NCBI GenBank assembly: GCA_964570625.1
Contig: CAZMYW010000002.1
Span: forward strand, 54,354-118,353
Length of the DNA: 64,000 nt
Source of the DNA: JBFLXB01 sp964570625
Lineage (GTDB): Bacteria > Nitrospirota > Nitrospiria > 2-01-FULL-66-17
Direction of reading: 5' to 3'
This document shows positions 42,701-51,478 of the stretch, in pieces (positions within the stretch are counted from its first letter, which is position 1; every line of letters starts with the position of its first letter). The notes beneath the pieces are model-generated. The model did no database searches. It was not told the origin of the DNA and saw nothing but the letters and a program-made list of their open reading frames with translations. The position numbers and the translations under genes are program-made.

Positions 42701-45229
42701 ATGAAGCTCAGGCATAATAAGTGGTTAGTACTGTTAAGCCTTGTGGCAGGTTTGGGTCTTGGGAGTCCAAATCTTACTCTTGCCCATGATGACGAGGAGC
42801 CGCCTCCCGCACCAGGTTCAACGTGGGAACCAGAAACCTGTCTCGCTGACAACGTCTGCGGTGAAGTGGGGCCGCTGATTCCCATGACGTACAATGCGGT
42901 GGGTGCCGGGATTGTTTGGACCAAGGATAATTGGGAACAACCCAAGATACAATATAAAGGGCGTCATTCAGAGTTCAAACCGACCGATGTCGTGTCTGAG
43001 GATTGTGTTGAACAGATGGTCCTCAATTCAGGATTTTCGGCCTGGCCCATCCCGCGCAGTGAGTGGGCCGCCCAGTTTCCGTCTGGGACAGCGGTCCCGG
43101 CCGCTCCGGTAACCCAGAATTTTGCCACCTGGACAAACCCAGCCACTGCTTACAACATCTTCACGGATGCACAGAGGGTCACCAGACAAGATCCGGTGGG
43201 AAATTCCCATGGCACAAAAAGCATGGCTCCTTGTTTCAGATCGTCCTTTAAGCATCTCGTGTATGGAGAACGCACGTATCATCAAGGCCAGTCCCTCTTC
43301 GTGGCGAACCGGATCCGGGCTTATTTTGGCAAAGAGAATTCACAGCTCTGGGATCTTGGCCACCCGGATGCCTTCAAGACAAGACCCGGAGGCGTGTTCG
43401 ACAATGCGCTGCTCGATGAAGACGACGCCCTGCTGAACTTGGCCAGTTTTACGGATGCCGGCGCCTCCAGGGGCCTCCATTACAACATCTACTCCTTAGG
43501 GTATGCGACCTTAGCGGATGGCCGATCGGTGAACATCGGCGGCCATAGCGGGCAAAGCAACAACGGGTTTAGGAAATTAAATATCTATGAACCCGAAACA
43601 AACTCGTGGGTGAACCGGCCAGTGCCCTGCAATGTCGCCAATTGGCGGGCGGATCCGGGTGGAGTCGCTTTGGGCTATCAGGCCTTTGCGGATGCAGCGG
43701 CTGGTGGACCGGGCCTGGGTGATCGGCTGGTCAATCCCCCTGGGAATCCCTCCCTGGCAACGGGCGCCCCGACCTGGTCAGATTGCAATCAGAACATCCG
43801 GGACCATGTGGACCCTCCCCATTCCTCGGATATGAGGTACGGGCGTTGGTATCCCAGTGGGATTACCCTACCGGACGGGAAGGTCCTGGTCTATGGCGGG
43901 GATGATCTGGATGAATCGGTGCTTCCGAACTATGCGCTCGCGCCCTTCAACGCTCGTGACGCGGCGCATAGGGCTTCGCAGATCTTCACCCCGGTGACCG
44001 ACCTTTACGATCCCAAGACGGATACGACGGTTGCCCTGGAAAATGCCAGAAAGGTCTGGCCCTTATATCCCTTTGCGACGGTCGTGTCGACAGGCCCTAA
44101 AAAGGATGATTGGAAGGTGTGTGTCATAGGCGGCGCACCAGCCCCGGCCTCGGAAGCCACGGTTCCCAGAAGCGACGCGATTGATGAAGCCGCGGAGTGG
44201 AGAAATTTCTGCGCGACGCCCGGATGCGTTGCCGACACACGGGCTATTCGGCGAACGGTGCTTCCAACCCGAGCGGGCAGTCTCGACTGTTTGGATGTCA
44301 GGGCCGCAGCGAACGATCCCAACCGAAATATCCCGGCCGAGAACCACTGGACGCATATCGATACCGCGAAAGATAACCATGGCTACAACAGCGGGATGGC
44401 CACTCTGGTCAAGATCGGTCCAAAGGGCGAGACCTTGTCCCATAAATTCGTTGTGATGGGTGGGACGTTGGCCAATTCAAACACCCGGACGGCGGACATT
44501 GAGATGATCGATCTCGTCCAACCGAATCCACAGTTTGTGCTTCAGCAACCGATGTATCAGGGAGCCACCAATATCCACGCGGTGATGCTGCCTGATGGGA
44601 AGGTGCTGCTCCGTGGCGGTGCCGGACCTGGCGGCGCGAGCTTTGAGTTGGCGAACATGACAAGGCACATGCTGTTCAATCCTGCGGACGGCACCACGAC
44701 GACATTGGCGAAGTCGACGTTTCTCGGTGCTCTTCACAAGACCGTGATGTTGCTTCCCGATGCGACCACCATTGCCATGGCCGGTGATCGGGCCTCTATG
44801 GTGGCCGTGGGGGATCGGGTCTTTTCACCCGGGGACCAGGACACCGGCGTATCGAATGCCGAGATCTTTTCCCCCCCCTATCTGTTTGCTGATGACGAGG
44901 GCACTCCAGCAGTTCGCCCGGTGATTCAGAAGGGACCCGATAAGGCTGATTATGGGCAGACCATGGACATAGAAGTTGGAGCGACGGATGAGATTAAGCT
45001 GGTCTCCATGATTCGCACGGGGTTTGTCACCCACTCAGTGCATACCGACAACGTGTATGTGGAGCTGCATGTTAAAAGCACACAGCAAGGAGAGAACGAA
45101 AAGGTTCTGAAAGTAGTTGCCCCCAAGCTGCCAGCGCAAGCAGTTCCGGGTGACTACATGCTGTTCGTCGTGAATACCAACGGCACTCCCAGTGTCGCGA
45201 AACACATTCGTCTCATGTTGAACGACTGA
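42701..45229 (+). CDS. Exported galactose-oxidase-like kelch protein (DUF1929 C terminus)
   Basis: An 842-residue protein with a signal peptide ending near LTLA-HDD (about 29). Kelch-like blades (LPDGKVLVYGGDD, LPDGKVLLRGGAG) and a C-terminal galactose-oxidase-like/DUF1929 domain (SMIRTGFVTHSVHTD, YMLFVVNTNGTPSVAKHIRL) follow. By-eye alignment with galactose oxidase keeps Tyr272 (Y384 in RWYPSG), His496 (H679) and His581 (H778). The crosslinking Cys228 position is Ser265 and the axial Tyr495 position is Leu678. A copper-radical oxidase activity is thus doubtful. Roughly ten extra Cys suggest disulfides outside the cytoplasm. It is the first large gene of the sigma-54 operon. Confidence 0.85.
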   Translation: MKLRHNKWLVLLSLVAGLGLGSPNLTLAHDDEEPPPAPGSTWEPETCLADNVCGEVGPLIPMTYNAVGAGIVWTKDNWEQPKIQYKGRHSEFKPTDVVSEDCVEQMVLNSGFSAWPIPRSEWAAQFPSGTAVPAAPVTQNFATWTNPATAYNIFTDAQRVTRQDPVGNSHGTKSMAPCFRSSFKHLVYGERTYHQGQSLFVANRIRAYFGKENSQLWDLGHPDAFKTRPGGVFDNALLDEDDALLNLASFTDAGASRGLHYNIYSLGYATLADGRSVNIGGHSGQSNNGFRKLNIYEPETNSWVNRPVPCNVANWRADPGGVALGYQAFADAAAGGPGLGDRLVNPPGNPSLATGAPTWSDCNQNIRDHVDPPHSSDMRYGRWYPSGITLPDGKVLVYGGDDLDESVLPNYALAPFNARDAAHRASQIFTPVTDLYDPKTDTTVALENARKVWPLYPFATVVSTGPKKDDWKVCVIGGAPAPASEATVPRSDAIDEAAEWRNFCATPGCVADTRAIRRTVLPTRAGSLDCLDVRAAANDPNRNIPAENHWTHIDTAKDNHGYNSGMATLVKIGPKGETLSHKFVVMGGTLANSNTRTADIEMIDLVQPNPQFVLQQPMYQGATNIHAVMLPDGKVLLRGGAGPGGASFELANMTRHMLFNPADGTTTTLAKSTFLGALHKTVMLLPDATTIAMAGDRASMVAVGDRVFSPGDQDTGVSNAEIFSPPYLFADDEGTPAVRPVIQKGPDKADYGQTMDIEVGATDEIKLVSMIRTGFVTHSVHTDNVYVELHVKSTQQGENEKVLKVVAPKLPAQAVPGDYMLFVVNTNGTPSVAKHIRLMLND

Positions 45230-45262
45230 GCCTGGAGAAGAAGGAAGCAAACAGTGTAAGAC

Positions 45263-45296
45263 AGAGAAGGGCGGAGCGAGAGCTCTGCCCTTCTCT
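45263..45296 (+). other. Intercistronic hairpin
   Basis: A 15-bp stem (45263-45277 with 45282-45296, one G-U pair) with a GAGA tetraloop lies between the galactose-oxidase-like and CHRD genes. Only a weak T-rich stretch follows, so partial termination or mRNA stabilisation of the upstream segment is more likely than full termination. Confidence 0.7.
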
Positions 45297-45320
45297 ACTT
45301 ATTCTGAAAAGGGAAGAGAT

Positions 45321-45884
45321 ATGCGTAAAGGACGTCTGTGGGCGTCATGCATCATGGTCCCGTTTGTCATTTCAGGCACATCGATAGCCGGAGCAGGCTC
45401 GGTGACTGAATTTATTGCCGTTCTGGACGGTGAAAGTCAGATTCCCAGGCGCGAGACGTCTGCGACCGGCAAGGCGGTGTTTAAGCTTGACGATACCGAG
45501 AGGAAGATGAAGTACACGCTGACGGTAACTGATATTGAAAACGTGGTGGCGGCACACATCCACGTGGGAAAGCCCGGGGAGAACGGGCCGATGGTCGCGA
45601 CCCTGGCTGGCCCGTTTCCTCCAGGAAAGGGACGGAAGGATGGTCTGTTGTCGGAGGGGACGTTCGAGGTGGCCGACCTGGTCGGGCCTCTGATCGCCCT
45701 CCCCAGGGGCAGCCAGCACCAGGAGGATGACGATCTGCTGCTGGCCGACCTGCTGGCCATCATGCAGAGCGGGGAGGCCTACGTCAGCATCCATACCGAT
45801 CTGGGCTGGGGTCCCGCCAAAATTCGTCCCGGAAACTTCCCGGAAGGTGAGATCAGGGGACAAATTCAGACTGTCAGCGAATAA
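45321..45884 (+). CDS. Exported CHRD-domain protein
   Basis: A 187-residue protein with a signal peptide (to about residue 26) and one CHRD domain: FIAVLDGESQIP, AAHIHVGKPGENGPMVATL, GEAYVSIHTD and GEIRGQI. CHRD domains occur in chordin and many bacterial secreted proteins. Their biochemical role is unclear; the paired His-x-His motifs suggest metal contact. An insert of about 45 residues (LSEGTFEVADLVGP...HQEDDDLL) lies in the middle. It is the second large gene of the sigma-54 operon. Confidence 0.88.
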   Translation: MRKGRLWASCIMVPFVISGTSIAGAGSVTEFIAVLDGESQIPRRETSATGKAVFKLDDTERKMKYTLTVTDIENVVAAHIHVGKPGENGPMVATLAGPFPPGKGRKDGLLSEGTFEVADLVGPLIALPRGSQHQEDDDLLLADLLAIMQSGEAYVSIHTDLGWGPAKIRPGNFPEGEIRGQIQTVSE

Positions 45885-45927
45885 ACCTTTTAACGGGCCT
45901 ATCCAGCTTCACTAGTGGGAGGTAACG

Positions 45928-46494
45928 ATGTCGCGAATGTGGAGGATAGTGATTACAGGACTGATGTTCTTGGTTTATGTTCCTCTTGGCACGATGTCCC
46001 CCCGGGCCTTAGCGGTGGACAATGTCGATCTAGTGGTTACTTCGACACAACAGCCATCTGTTGCAGAACAGATAAAGAATAAAAAGGTTTCGGCCAGGGA
46101 TCATATACCTGAAATCAAAAGAGGACGGTTTGTCAACACCGAGGGGCTCGTGAGCAATCGGGGTGCGGGCAGGTCGGGTCCATTTGAAGTAGGGATTTAT
46201 TTATCGCATTATCCGGATGGTCGTGACAAGGCCCATGAATTCGACGTCATCAAGAACGTGGATCTTTCGGGTTCAGAGCAGATTGTGATCAGCGGGGACT
46301 ATCTCATTCCGTATTCTATTTCAGTTGCCAGGGACTATTGGGTGGTCATGGAAGCGGACTACGACGGAGAAGTGACCGAGAAGGATGAAAACAACAGGCA
46401 AATCATCAAGACGATCAATGTCCCGTGCGATGAATTTGCCTCAGGATACGATAGTGACCCATATCTATGTCCGAGATTTGGTGAAAATGACTAG
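45928..46494 (+). CDS. Exported CARDB-like adhesion-type protein
   Basis: A 188-residue protein with a signal peptide ending near PRALA-VDN (about 31) and a CARDB-like immunoglobulin fold (VDLVVTS, FVNTEGLVSNRGAGRSGPFEVGIYLS, YWVVMEADYDGEVTEKDENNRQI). CARDB domains are extracellular adhesion or scaffold modules. GGGAGG lies close to the ATG. GC content is lower than in the flanking chromosome, in line with the rest of the unit. Confidence 0.75.
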   Translation: MSRMWRIVITGLMFLVYVPLGTMSPRALAVDNVDLVVTSTQQPSVAEQIKNKKVSARDHIPEIKRGRFVNTEGLVSNRGAGRSGPFEVGIYLSHYPDGRDKAHEFDVIKNVDLSGSEQIVISGDYLIPYSISVARDYWVVMEADYDGEVTEKDENNRQIIKTINVPCDEFASGYDSDPYLCPRFGEND

Positions 46495-46570
46495 CCGTTC
46501 GATTCAAGGTAACTAGATCTGAAGAATGCTGCATCCCAGATTGTTCACTGCCGAGGCGAGTGAGGCCAAA

Positions 46571-47290
46571 ATGAAAATGAACTGGAAGCGTTACGGAATC
46601 GTCCTGGTCGTACTATTGATGGCTGGTTTTGGTAATGGAATAGTTTTTAGTGATGAGGGCCACGAAGAGGGTTTGCCTGGCCAGATCGTCCCGGATGCAA
46701 AGCCAGCGAAGCCCCTTTCTATCTTGGACGAAAACATCCCGGCCAAAACAACACCGATTCAGGAGACTGTCAGGGCAAACAGGTTTGAGCTGGTGGATTC
46801 TAAGGGAAAGCCCCGTGCTGTCTTAGGAATGACTCCGGGCGACGAACCCCGGTTAGCCCTTGCAGACCGTGCCGGGAAGGTTCAAGCGATGCTCAGTATA
46901 GAACCAGTTCCCGGTGATCTCGATGGGATACCCACCCTGCGTCTGTTTGACAAGGCCGGAAAGATGCGGACAGATATTAAGCTCAACCGTGATGGAGATC
47001 CGCTCATCGTCCTTCGCAACAAGAATGGAGGACATATCGCTTCCCTGAGCGGTGTCCCGGTTGCTGATGGTGGGACGGAGTGGCTTTTGAGCGATGAGAA
47101 TGGACAGGTTCGTGTGGCGCTGAGTATCAACCACGCAGGGACGAACCTGATGTTTTTGGATGAAAACAGAAAGGTCCGTGCAAGACTGGGTCTCAAGCCA
47201 GACGGCACTCCAGACCTTATTTACACAGATGGCGCGGGCAAAGAACGCGCCTTGATTGAAACTCCAAAGGCTAAGAAGGCAGGAAAATAA
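46571..47290 (+). CDS. Exported repeat protein with Asp-x-Gly-Lys beta-repeats
   Basis: A 239-residue protein with an N-terminal export signal (about 8-25) and about five degenerate 25-35-residue repeats of the form F/L-x-L-x-D-x-x-G-K-x-R-A-x-L. Examples are FELVDSKGKPRAVLGM, LALADRAGKVQAML and LMFLDENRKVRARLGL. Such repeats are found in uncharacterised secreted proteins and likely make a beta-solenoid or strand array. The ATG at 46571 gives a signal peptide; an ATG at 46526 adds 15 residues. A truncated relative is at 42031. Confidence 0.72.
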   Translation: MKMNWKRYGIVLVVLLMAGFGNGIVFSDEGHEEGLPGQIVPDAKPAKPLSILDENIPAKTTPIQETVRANRFELVDSKGKPRAVLGMTPGDEPRLALADRAGKVQAMLSIEPVPGDLDGIPTLRLFDKAGKMRTDIKLNRDGDPLIVLRNKNGGHIASLSGVPVADGGTEWLLSDENGQVRVALSINHAGTNLMFLDENRKVRARLGLKPDGTPDLIYTDGAGKERALIETPKAKKAGK

Positions 47291-47591
47291 ACTCTGTTTT
47301 AACGCCCTGGTGTGGCATCCAGAAGTAGACTGGCCAGGGTGTGAAGCCCGCCAAAGTAGGTCCATGACTCGCCAGATAAACCAGCGCTGATCCGAATCAC
47401 CCGACTCCGGCGACCCACCGGGGTGGGGTAGCGAGACCGCCAGACACCACACGTTCAGCGACCCCGCCCAACCGTTTTCCCGTAGGCGGGCATCCGGTCT
47501 TTACCCAGAATTAATTCCGCCATAACCTTCCTGAAATTTGGGTTTGATAGCGTGGCGCGGTGTGCCGATGTGATGTAATGAGTATGTGTAA
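47291..47591. other. Intergenic region after the sigma-54 operon
   Basis: The 301-bp stretch has no supportable gene. A minus-strand open frame overlapping it mostly lies over the end of the repeat-protein gene. CCCTGG near 47305 and CCAGGG near 47332 could pair in a weak hairpin after the operon. Confidence 0.5.
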
Positions 47592-47784
47592 GAGTTTACT
47601 GGACAGATTTTTCGCGAGGCGCTCACCTACATATATAATGGAGCAGTCTCAGACTATCAGCCGGGCCATCCGGGTCACCTTTATCGCCAAGTACCTCGAA
47701 CGGATCGCGGACCACGCCACCAACTTGGCGGAAATGGTGGTCTATATGGTCGAAGGTAAGATCATCCGACACACCACGGTGTAG
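47592..47784 (+). pseudogene. Decayed 3-prime end of a second phoU
   Basis: The sequence encodes FTGQIFREALTY in one frame and, after a shift in the ATATATA stretch at about 47629-47637, QTISRAIRVTFIAKYLERIADHATNLAEMVVYMVEGKIIRHTTV in another. This is the C-terminal quarter of PhoU. DNA similarity to the intact phoU is clear but far from identical, so it is an old paralogue or ancestral copy. An in-frame TAA precedes it at 47589, and no start or upstream PhoU sequence remains. Confidence 0.85.
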
Positions 47785-47785
47785 A

Positions 47786-47911
47786 GGAGCCCGTCCAGGA
47801 ATGGCCATCTGCGGCGTTGCCGCTGTGCTTCCGGTCCTCACGTACGCATACAGTACGTTCCGGTCCGGTTCTCGCGGTGCCTGGCATCTAGCGCATTCCT
47901 GAACGGGCTCC
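47786..47911. repeat. MITE-like palindromic intergenic element, copy 1
   Basis: A 126-bp element with 18-bp terminal inverted repeats, GGAGCCCGTCCAGGAATG (47786-47803) and its complement (47894-47911, one mismatch). The centre contains CTCACGTACG, 4 bp, CAGTACG. The same centre occurs in the element at 54161. It encodes no protein and starts 1 bp after the phoU relic. Confidence 0.8.
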
Positions 47912-48095
47912 ACTCCCCGGCAGCGGGACCGCAGGGGGTTTGATATGGGTAGGAAATGAGGTCTACTATCGTGAACGAACCGTATGGACACCCCTCTGAA
48001 ATTTGTCGTACAGTATGGATGGGCTGCGCAGGCCCTCCACCCCCTGAGTTTCGTATGCTCAGCCCTCACCACCCGTTCCCGCTCAGCCGACCGTG

Positions 48096-49601
48096 ATGCG
48101 AACACTTGCCGCCATCGATGTGGGAGCCAACGCGATCCGGATGACCGTGGCCACGCTCGATGATGCGGGGCGACTCTCGGTGGTCGACCGGGCGCGGGAG
48201 CCGGTCCGATTGGGCACCGATGTGTTTGCCTCCGGCGCGGTGTCGGAAGAGGCCCTCGAGCGGGTGACGGATGCGTTTATCCGGCTCCGCGCGCTGGTGG
48301 ATCGGCACGGCGCCACGCAGGTCAGGGCCGTGGGCACCAGTGCGTTGCGCGAAGCCACCAACCGGGAACTCGTGCTGGATCGCGTGTTCCAGGTCTCGGG
48401 GATTGACGTCGAGGTGGTCAGCCCGGACGAGGAGGCGCGGCTGATTTTCCTGGGCGTGGCGTCCAAAGTCGATTTCAAAGGTCGCCGCGCCTTGTTGATC
48501 GACATCGGCGGCGGCAGCATGGAGATTTCGCTGGCCTCGGACGGGCGCCTGCAGTCCACCAGCAGTTTCAAGCTTGGTGCGGTCCGGCTGCTGCAAGTGC
48601 TGGAAGAGAAAAAATACGGCGAGCGGCAGTTCAGCCGGCTGGTGCACGGCTACGTCGGTGCGATCGAAAAGCTCCTGCGCCAGGAAATGGGGCAGCCGGT
48701 TGATCTGTGCGTGGGCACCGGGGGCAACATTGAATCCCTGGCGGATCTGTGCCGCGCCTCGTCCGAGCAAGGACGGGACGGTCGATTCACCCCGGGCGAA
48801 CTGGATGTCGTGCTCAAGAAACTCCAGTCCCTGACGGTCGCGGAGCGCGTCCAGGAGCTGGGGTTGCGGCCCGACCGCGCCGACGTCATCGTGCCTGCCG
48901 CGATCGTGCTCCAGCATGTCCTGGCGTTGGCAAGTCCCGTCGAAGTGGTGGCCCCTCAGGTCGGGCTCCGGGAAGGGCTGCTGGCCGACATGGCTTCGGC
49001 GCGGGACGGAAAGCGGCATGCTCCGCCGCGCGATCAGTTGATGAATTGGGCGCTGCGGTTGGGACGGAAGTACGCGTTCGACGAGTCGCACGGAACCACG
49101 TCGGCGCGCCTGGCCGGCCAACTCTTCGACGCGACCAAAACTCTCCATCACCTCGACGACGAACATCGGTTGTTGTTGGAACTGGCTGCCCTGTTGCACG
49201 ACGTGGGCCACTTCATCGGCGTCTCCCAACACCACAAACACACCTACTACCTGCTCACCGCCAATCCGATCCTGGGACTGACCGAGCCGCAGATGGCGAT
49301 CGTCGCCAACGTGGCGCGGTACCACCGTAAATCCCCGCCCAAGCCGCATCATCGGGGCTACATGGCGTTGGGTGCCAAAGAGCGGGTGGCGACGTCGAAG
49401 CTGGCCGCGCTGCTGCGGCTCGCCGACGCGTTGGACACGCAGCACGGGGGCCGGGTCACGGACGTGACGGTCGAACACAACCGGCGGCAGTTCGTGATGC
49501 GTGTGAAAGGCGACGGCGACCTGCTGTTGGAAAAGTGGAAAGTGATGAAGAAGGCGGGGTTGTTCGAAGAAGTGTTCAGCCTGAAGTGCCTGGTGGAGTG
49601 A
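48096..49601 (+). CDS. ppx: Ppx/GppA phosphatase with C-terminal HD domain
   Basis: A 501-residue exopolyphosphatase-type protein. It has phosphate loop IDVGANAIRMTVA, second loop LLIDIGGGSMEISLA and VGTGGNIESLADL. The C-terminal HD-like domain carries LAALLHDVGHFIG with H-x-x-K-H-TYYLL. This is the full-length Ppx layout for polyphosphate or pppGpp hydrolysis. The ATG at 48096 is preferred over a GTG one codon earlier. It begins the six-gene operon up to 52245; the next start is 4 bp after its stop. Confidence 0.92.
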   Translation: MRTLAAIDVGANAIRMTVATLDDAGRLSVVDRAREPVRLGTDVFASGAVSEEALERVTDAFIRLRALVDRHGATQVRAVGTSALREATNRELVLDRVFQVSGIDVEVVSPDEEARLIFLGVASKVDFKGRRALLIDIGGGSMEISLASDGRLQSTSSFKLGAVRLLQVLEEKKYGERQFSRLVHGYVGAIEKLLRQEMGQPVDLCVGTGGNIESLADLCRASSEQGRDGRFTPGELDVVLKKLQSLTVAERVQELGLRPDRADVIVPAAIVLQHVLALASPVEVVAPQVGLREGLLADMASARDGKRHAPPRDQLMNWALRLGRKYAFDESHGTTSARLAGQLFDATKTLHHLDDEHRLLLELAALLHDVGHFIGVSQHHKHTYYLLTANPILGLTEPQMAIVANVARYHRKSPPKPHHRGYMALGAKERVATSKLAALLRLADALDTQHGGRVTDVTVEHNRRQFVMRVKGDGDLLLEKWKVMKKAGLFEEVFSLKCLVE

Positions 49602-49605
49602 GGTC

Positions 49606-50295
49606 GTGACCTACCGCGTCAACGAGGACGAGATCACCGGAAAACTCATTGCGGTGGAAGGACTGGACGGGTCCGGGAAGTCCACGCAGATTTATTTGCT
49701 CAAGCGATGGCTGGATCTGGGCGGATACAAGGTGGCGTTTACCGAATGGAATTCGTCGTCGGTGGTGAAAGAGGCGACCAGCAAGGGCAAGAAGCGCCAG
49801 CTCCTGACCCCGACCACGTTTTCGTTGATCCACAGCACGGATTTTGCGGACCGGTACGAGCGGCAAATCCTGCCCATGTTGCGCGCGGGGTTTCTGGTGC
49901 TGGCGGACCGGTACATCTACACCGCGTTCGCACGCGACGCGGTGCGGGGGTGCGATCGCACGTGGCTCCGCAGCCTGTATAGCTTTGCGCGCCCGCCGGA
50001 CTTGACGTTTTTCTTCAACGTGCCGTTGGCCGTGGCCCTGCGCCGCATCCTCGACGGCCGTCCGCAATTGAAGTATCACGAAGCCGGGATGGATCTGGGT
50101 CTCTCGCCCGATCCCTACGAAAGTTTCAAGTTGTTCCAGGGCCGCATTCACGATGAATACCTCCGCATGAGCGGGGAGTTCGGATTCATCACCATCGAAG
50201 CCGGCCGTTCTCCGGAAGTGCAGCAGGAGGAGGTGCGGCAGATCGTGCTCAAACACGTGGATTTGCCCCGGTACAAATGGCGAGGGCACCGATGA
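49606..50295 (+). CDS. Thymidylate-kinase-like P-loop kinase 1
   Basis: A 229-residue P-loop kinase of the dTMP-kinase superfamily. It has a good Walker A (EGLDGSGKST, Lys25), the ADRYIYT acceptor motif and FNVPLAVALRRI. Unlike housekeeping Tmk it is followed by a paralogue and lies in an operon with Ppx and SixA. A role on a different phosphoryl acceptor, or with polyphosphate, is conceivable; PPK2 has a related fold. The start is a GTG; the stop overlaps the next gene by 4 bp. Confidence 0.8.
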   Translation: MTYRVNEDEITGKLIAVEGLDGSGKSTQIYLLKRWLDLGGYKVAFTEWNSSSVVKEATSKGKKRQLLTPTTFSLIHSTDFADRYERQILPMLRAGFLVLADRYIYTAFARDAVRGCDRTWLRSLYSFARPPDLTFFFNVPLAVALRRILDGRPQLKYHEAGMDLGLSPDPYESFKLFQGRIHDEYLRMSGEFGFITIEAGRSPEVQQEEVRQIVLKHVDLPRYKWRGHR

Positions 50296-51020
50296 GCGGC
50301 AAACGGTTCTACGGTCGGCGTCTGCCCGGGGTCGATCCCCGGGGACTCAAGGGCAAGTTGATCGTGATCGAGGGCGCGGACGGCTCGGGACGATCCACCC
50401 AAATCGGGTTGCTGCGCGATTGGCTGGAACAGCGCGGGTACGCCACGGTCAACGTGGGACTCAAGCGGTCGATGTTAGTGGGCGAGGAGTTGGAGCGAGC
50501 CAAGCAGGGGAACGTGTTGAGCCCGCTCACCCTGAGCCTGTTCTACGCCACCGACTTCATGGACCAGTTGGAGAACAAGATCATTCCGGGCCTGCGGTCC
50601 GGGTTCGTGGTCTTGGCCGATCGGTACATTTACACCCTGATGGCTCGTGACATCGTGCGCGGCGCGGACCCGGCGTGGATCAAGGAAGTCTATAGCATCG
50701 CGCTGGTGCCCGACGCGGTGTTTTATCTCTGGGTGCCGCCGCGTGTGTTGGCGCAGCGCAACCTGCTCAAGAACGCGGCGCTCGATTATTGGGAGTCGGG
50801 GATGGATATTCGACGTAGCGGAGACATGTTCGAGTGTTTTATCCGATACCAGCTCCAGATCCAGAAACACTTCCGCGGCATGCAGGCGACCTATCGGTTC
50901 CACACCATCAATGGGAACCGCTCTCCACAAGCGATCGCGCAGGAGCTTCGCACCAAATTCGACGCCGTGCTCACACCCGCGAACGTCAGACGCGGAGCGC
51001 GGACGGGCGGCGGGGTATGA
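50292..51020 (+). CDS. Thymidylate-kinase-like protein 2 with altered P-loop
   Basis: A 242-residue paralogue of the preceding gene (shared ADRYIYT, VRGAD, QAT/IEAG regions). The P-loop reads EGADGSGRST, so Arg34 replaces the catalytic Lys. That change normally cripples or alters ATP handling, so this copy may be a regulatory or structural partner of kinase 1. The ATG overlaps the previous stop (ATGA). It overlaps the next gene by 4 bp. Confidence 0.8.
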   Translation: MSGKRFYGRRLPGVDPRGLKGKLIVIEGADGSGRSTQIGLLRDWLEQRGYATVNVGLKRSMLVGEELERAKQGNVLSPLTLSLFYATDFMDQLENKIIPGLRSGFVVLADRYIYTLMARDIVRGADPAWIKEVYSIALVPDAVFYLWVPPRVLAQRNLLKNAALDYWESGMDIRRSGDMFECFIRYQLQIQKHFRGMQATYRFHTINGNRSPQAIAQELRTKFDAVLTPANVRRGARTGGGV

Positions 51021-51424
51021 AACCGCCTGGGCCGAAGAAGGCGCCTGAGCCGAAGAACCCGCGACCACCGTCTCGGGCCAAGGCTCAGCGGCCACCCACG
51101 GGGCGTCGGCCGACGCCCCAACGCGAGGTGCTGTTGCGCCTCGACCACTTGCGTGCGGTGACCAGAGAAATCGCGAGGTCGTATCTGGCCAACCTCGAAC
51201 ACGACATCATCGAGATCCGTGAGACGCTCGGGAGCGCGAAAACCGCGCACGGGCGAAAAGCCATGCTTCGCGCGGTGGACCGCATCGGCGAAGTGCTGGA
51301 CGACCTGACGCTCAAGCCGCACAAGGGGCGTCGCAGCGATTTGAGAAAAGTGGAAAAGGCGATTCGCGTGCTTCAACGAGTTCTCGCCAAACAGACGATG
51401 GCGGTTTCGCGAGGGCGGCGATGA
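51017..51424 (+). CDS. Basic hypothetical protein with Lys/Pro/Arg-rich N terminus
   Basis: A 135-residue protein. The first 40 residues are Pro/Lys/Arg-rich and probably disordered. The rest is helical with many Arg and Lys (LRAVTREIARSYLANLEHDIIEIRETLG). The strong positive charge beside ppx makes polyphosphate or nucleic-acid binding possible, but no family is recognised and CHAD motifs are not clear. The ATG overlaps the kinase 2 stop. Confidence 0.65.
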   Translation: MKPPGPKKAPEPKNPRPPSRAKAQRPPTGRRPTPQREVLLRLDHLRAVTREIARSYLANLEHDIIEIRETLGSAKTAHGRKAMLRAVDRIGEVLDDLTLKPHKGRRSDLRKVEKAIRVLQRVLAKQTMAVSRGRR

Positions 51425-51478
51425 ACGCTCCGGCGTACCACTGCCCCCTGGATCGGCGCGTGCCGATTGGCCGATGAC

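Noticed and set aside
46853..47452. 199-codon minus-strand frame after the sigma-54 operon
   Set aside because: Mostly antisense to the repeat-protein gene; the remaining part matched no family I could name.
47560..47784. 74-codon frame as an intact small PhoU
   Set aside because: Only the last PhoU helix is present, the N-terminal part is out of frame, and a stop precedes the homology.
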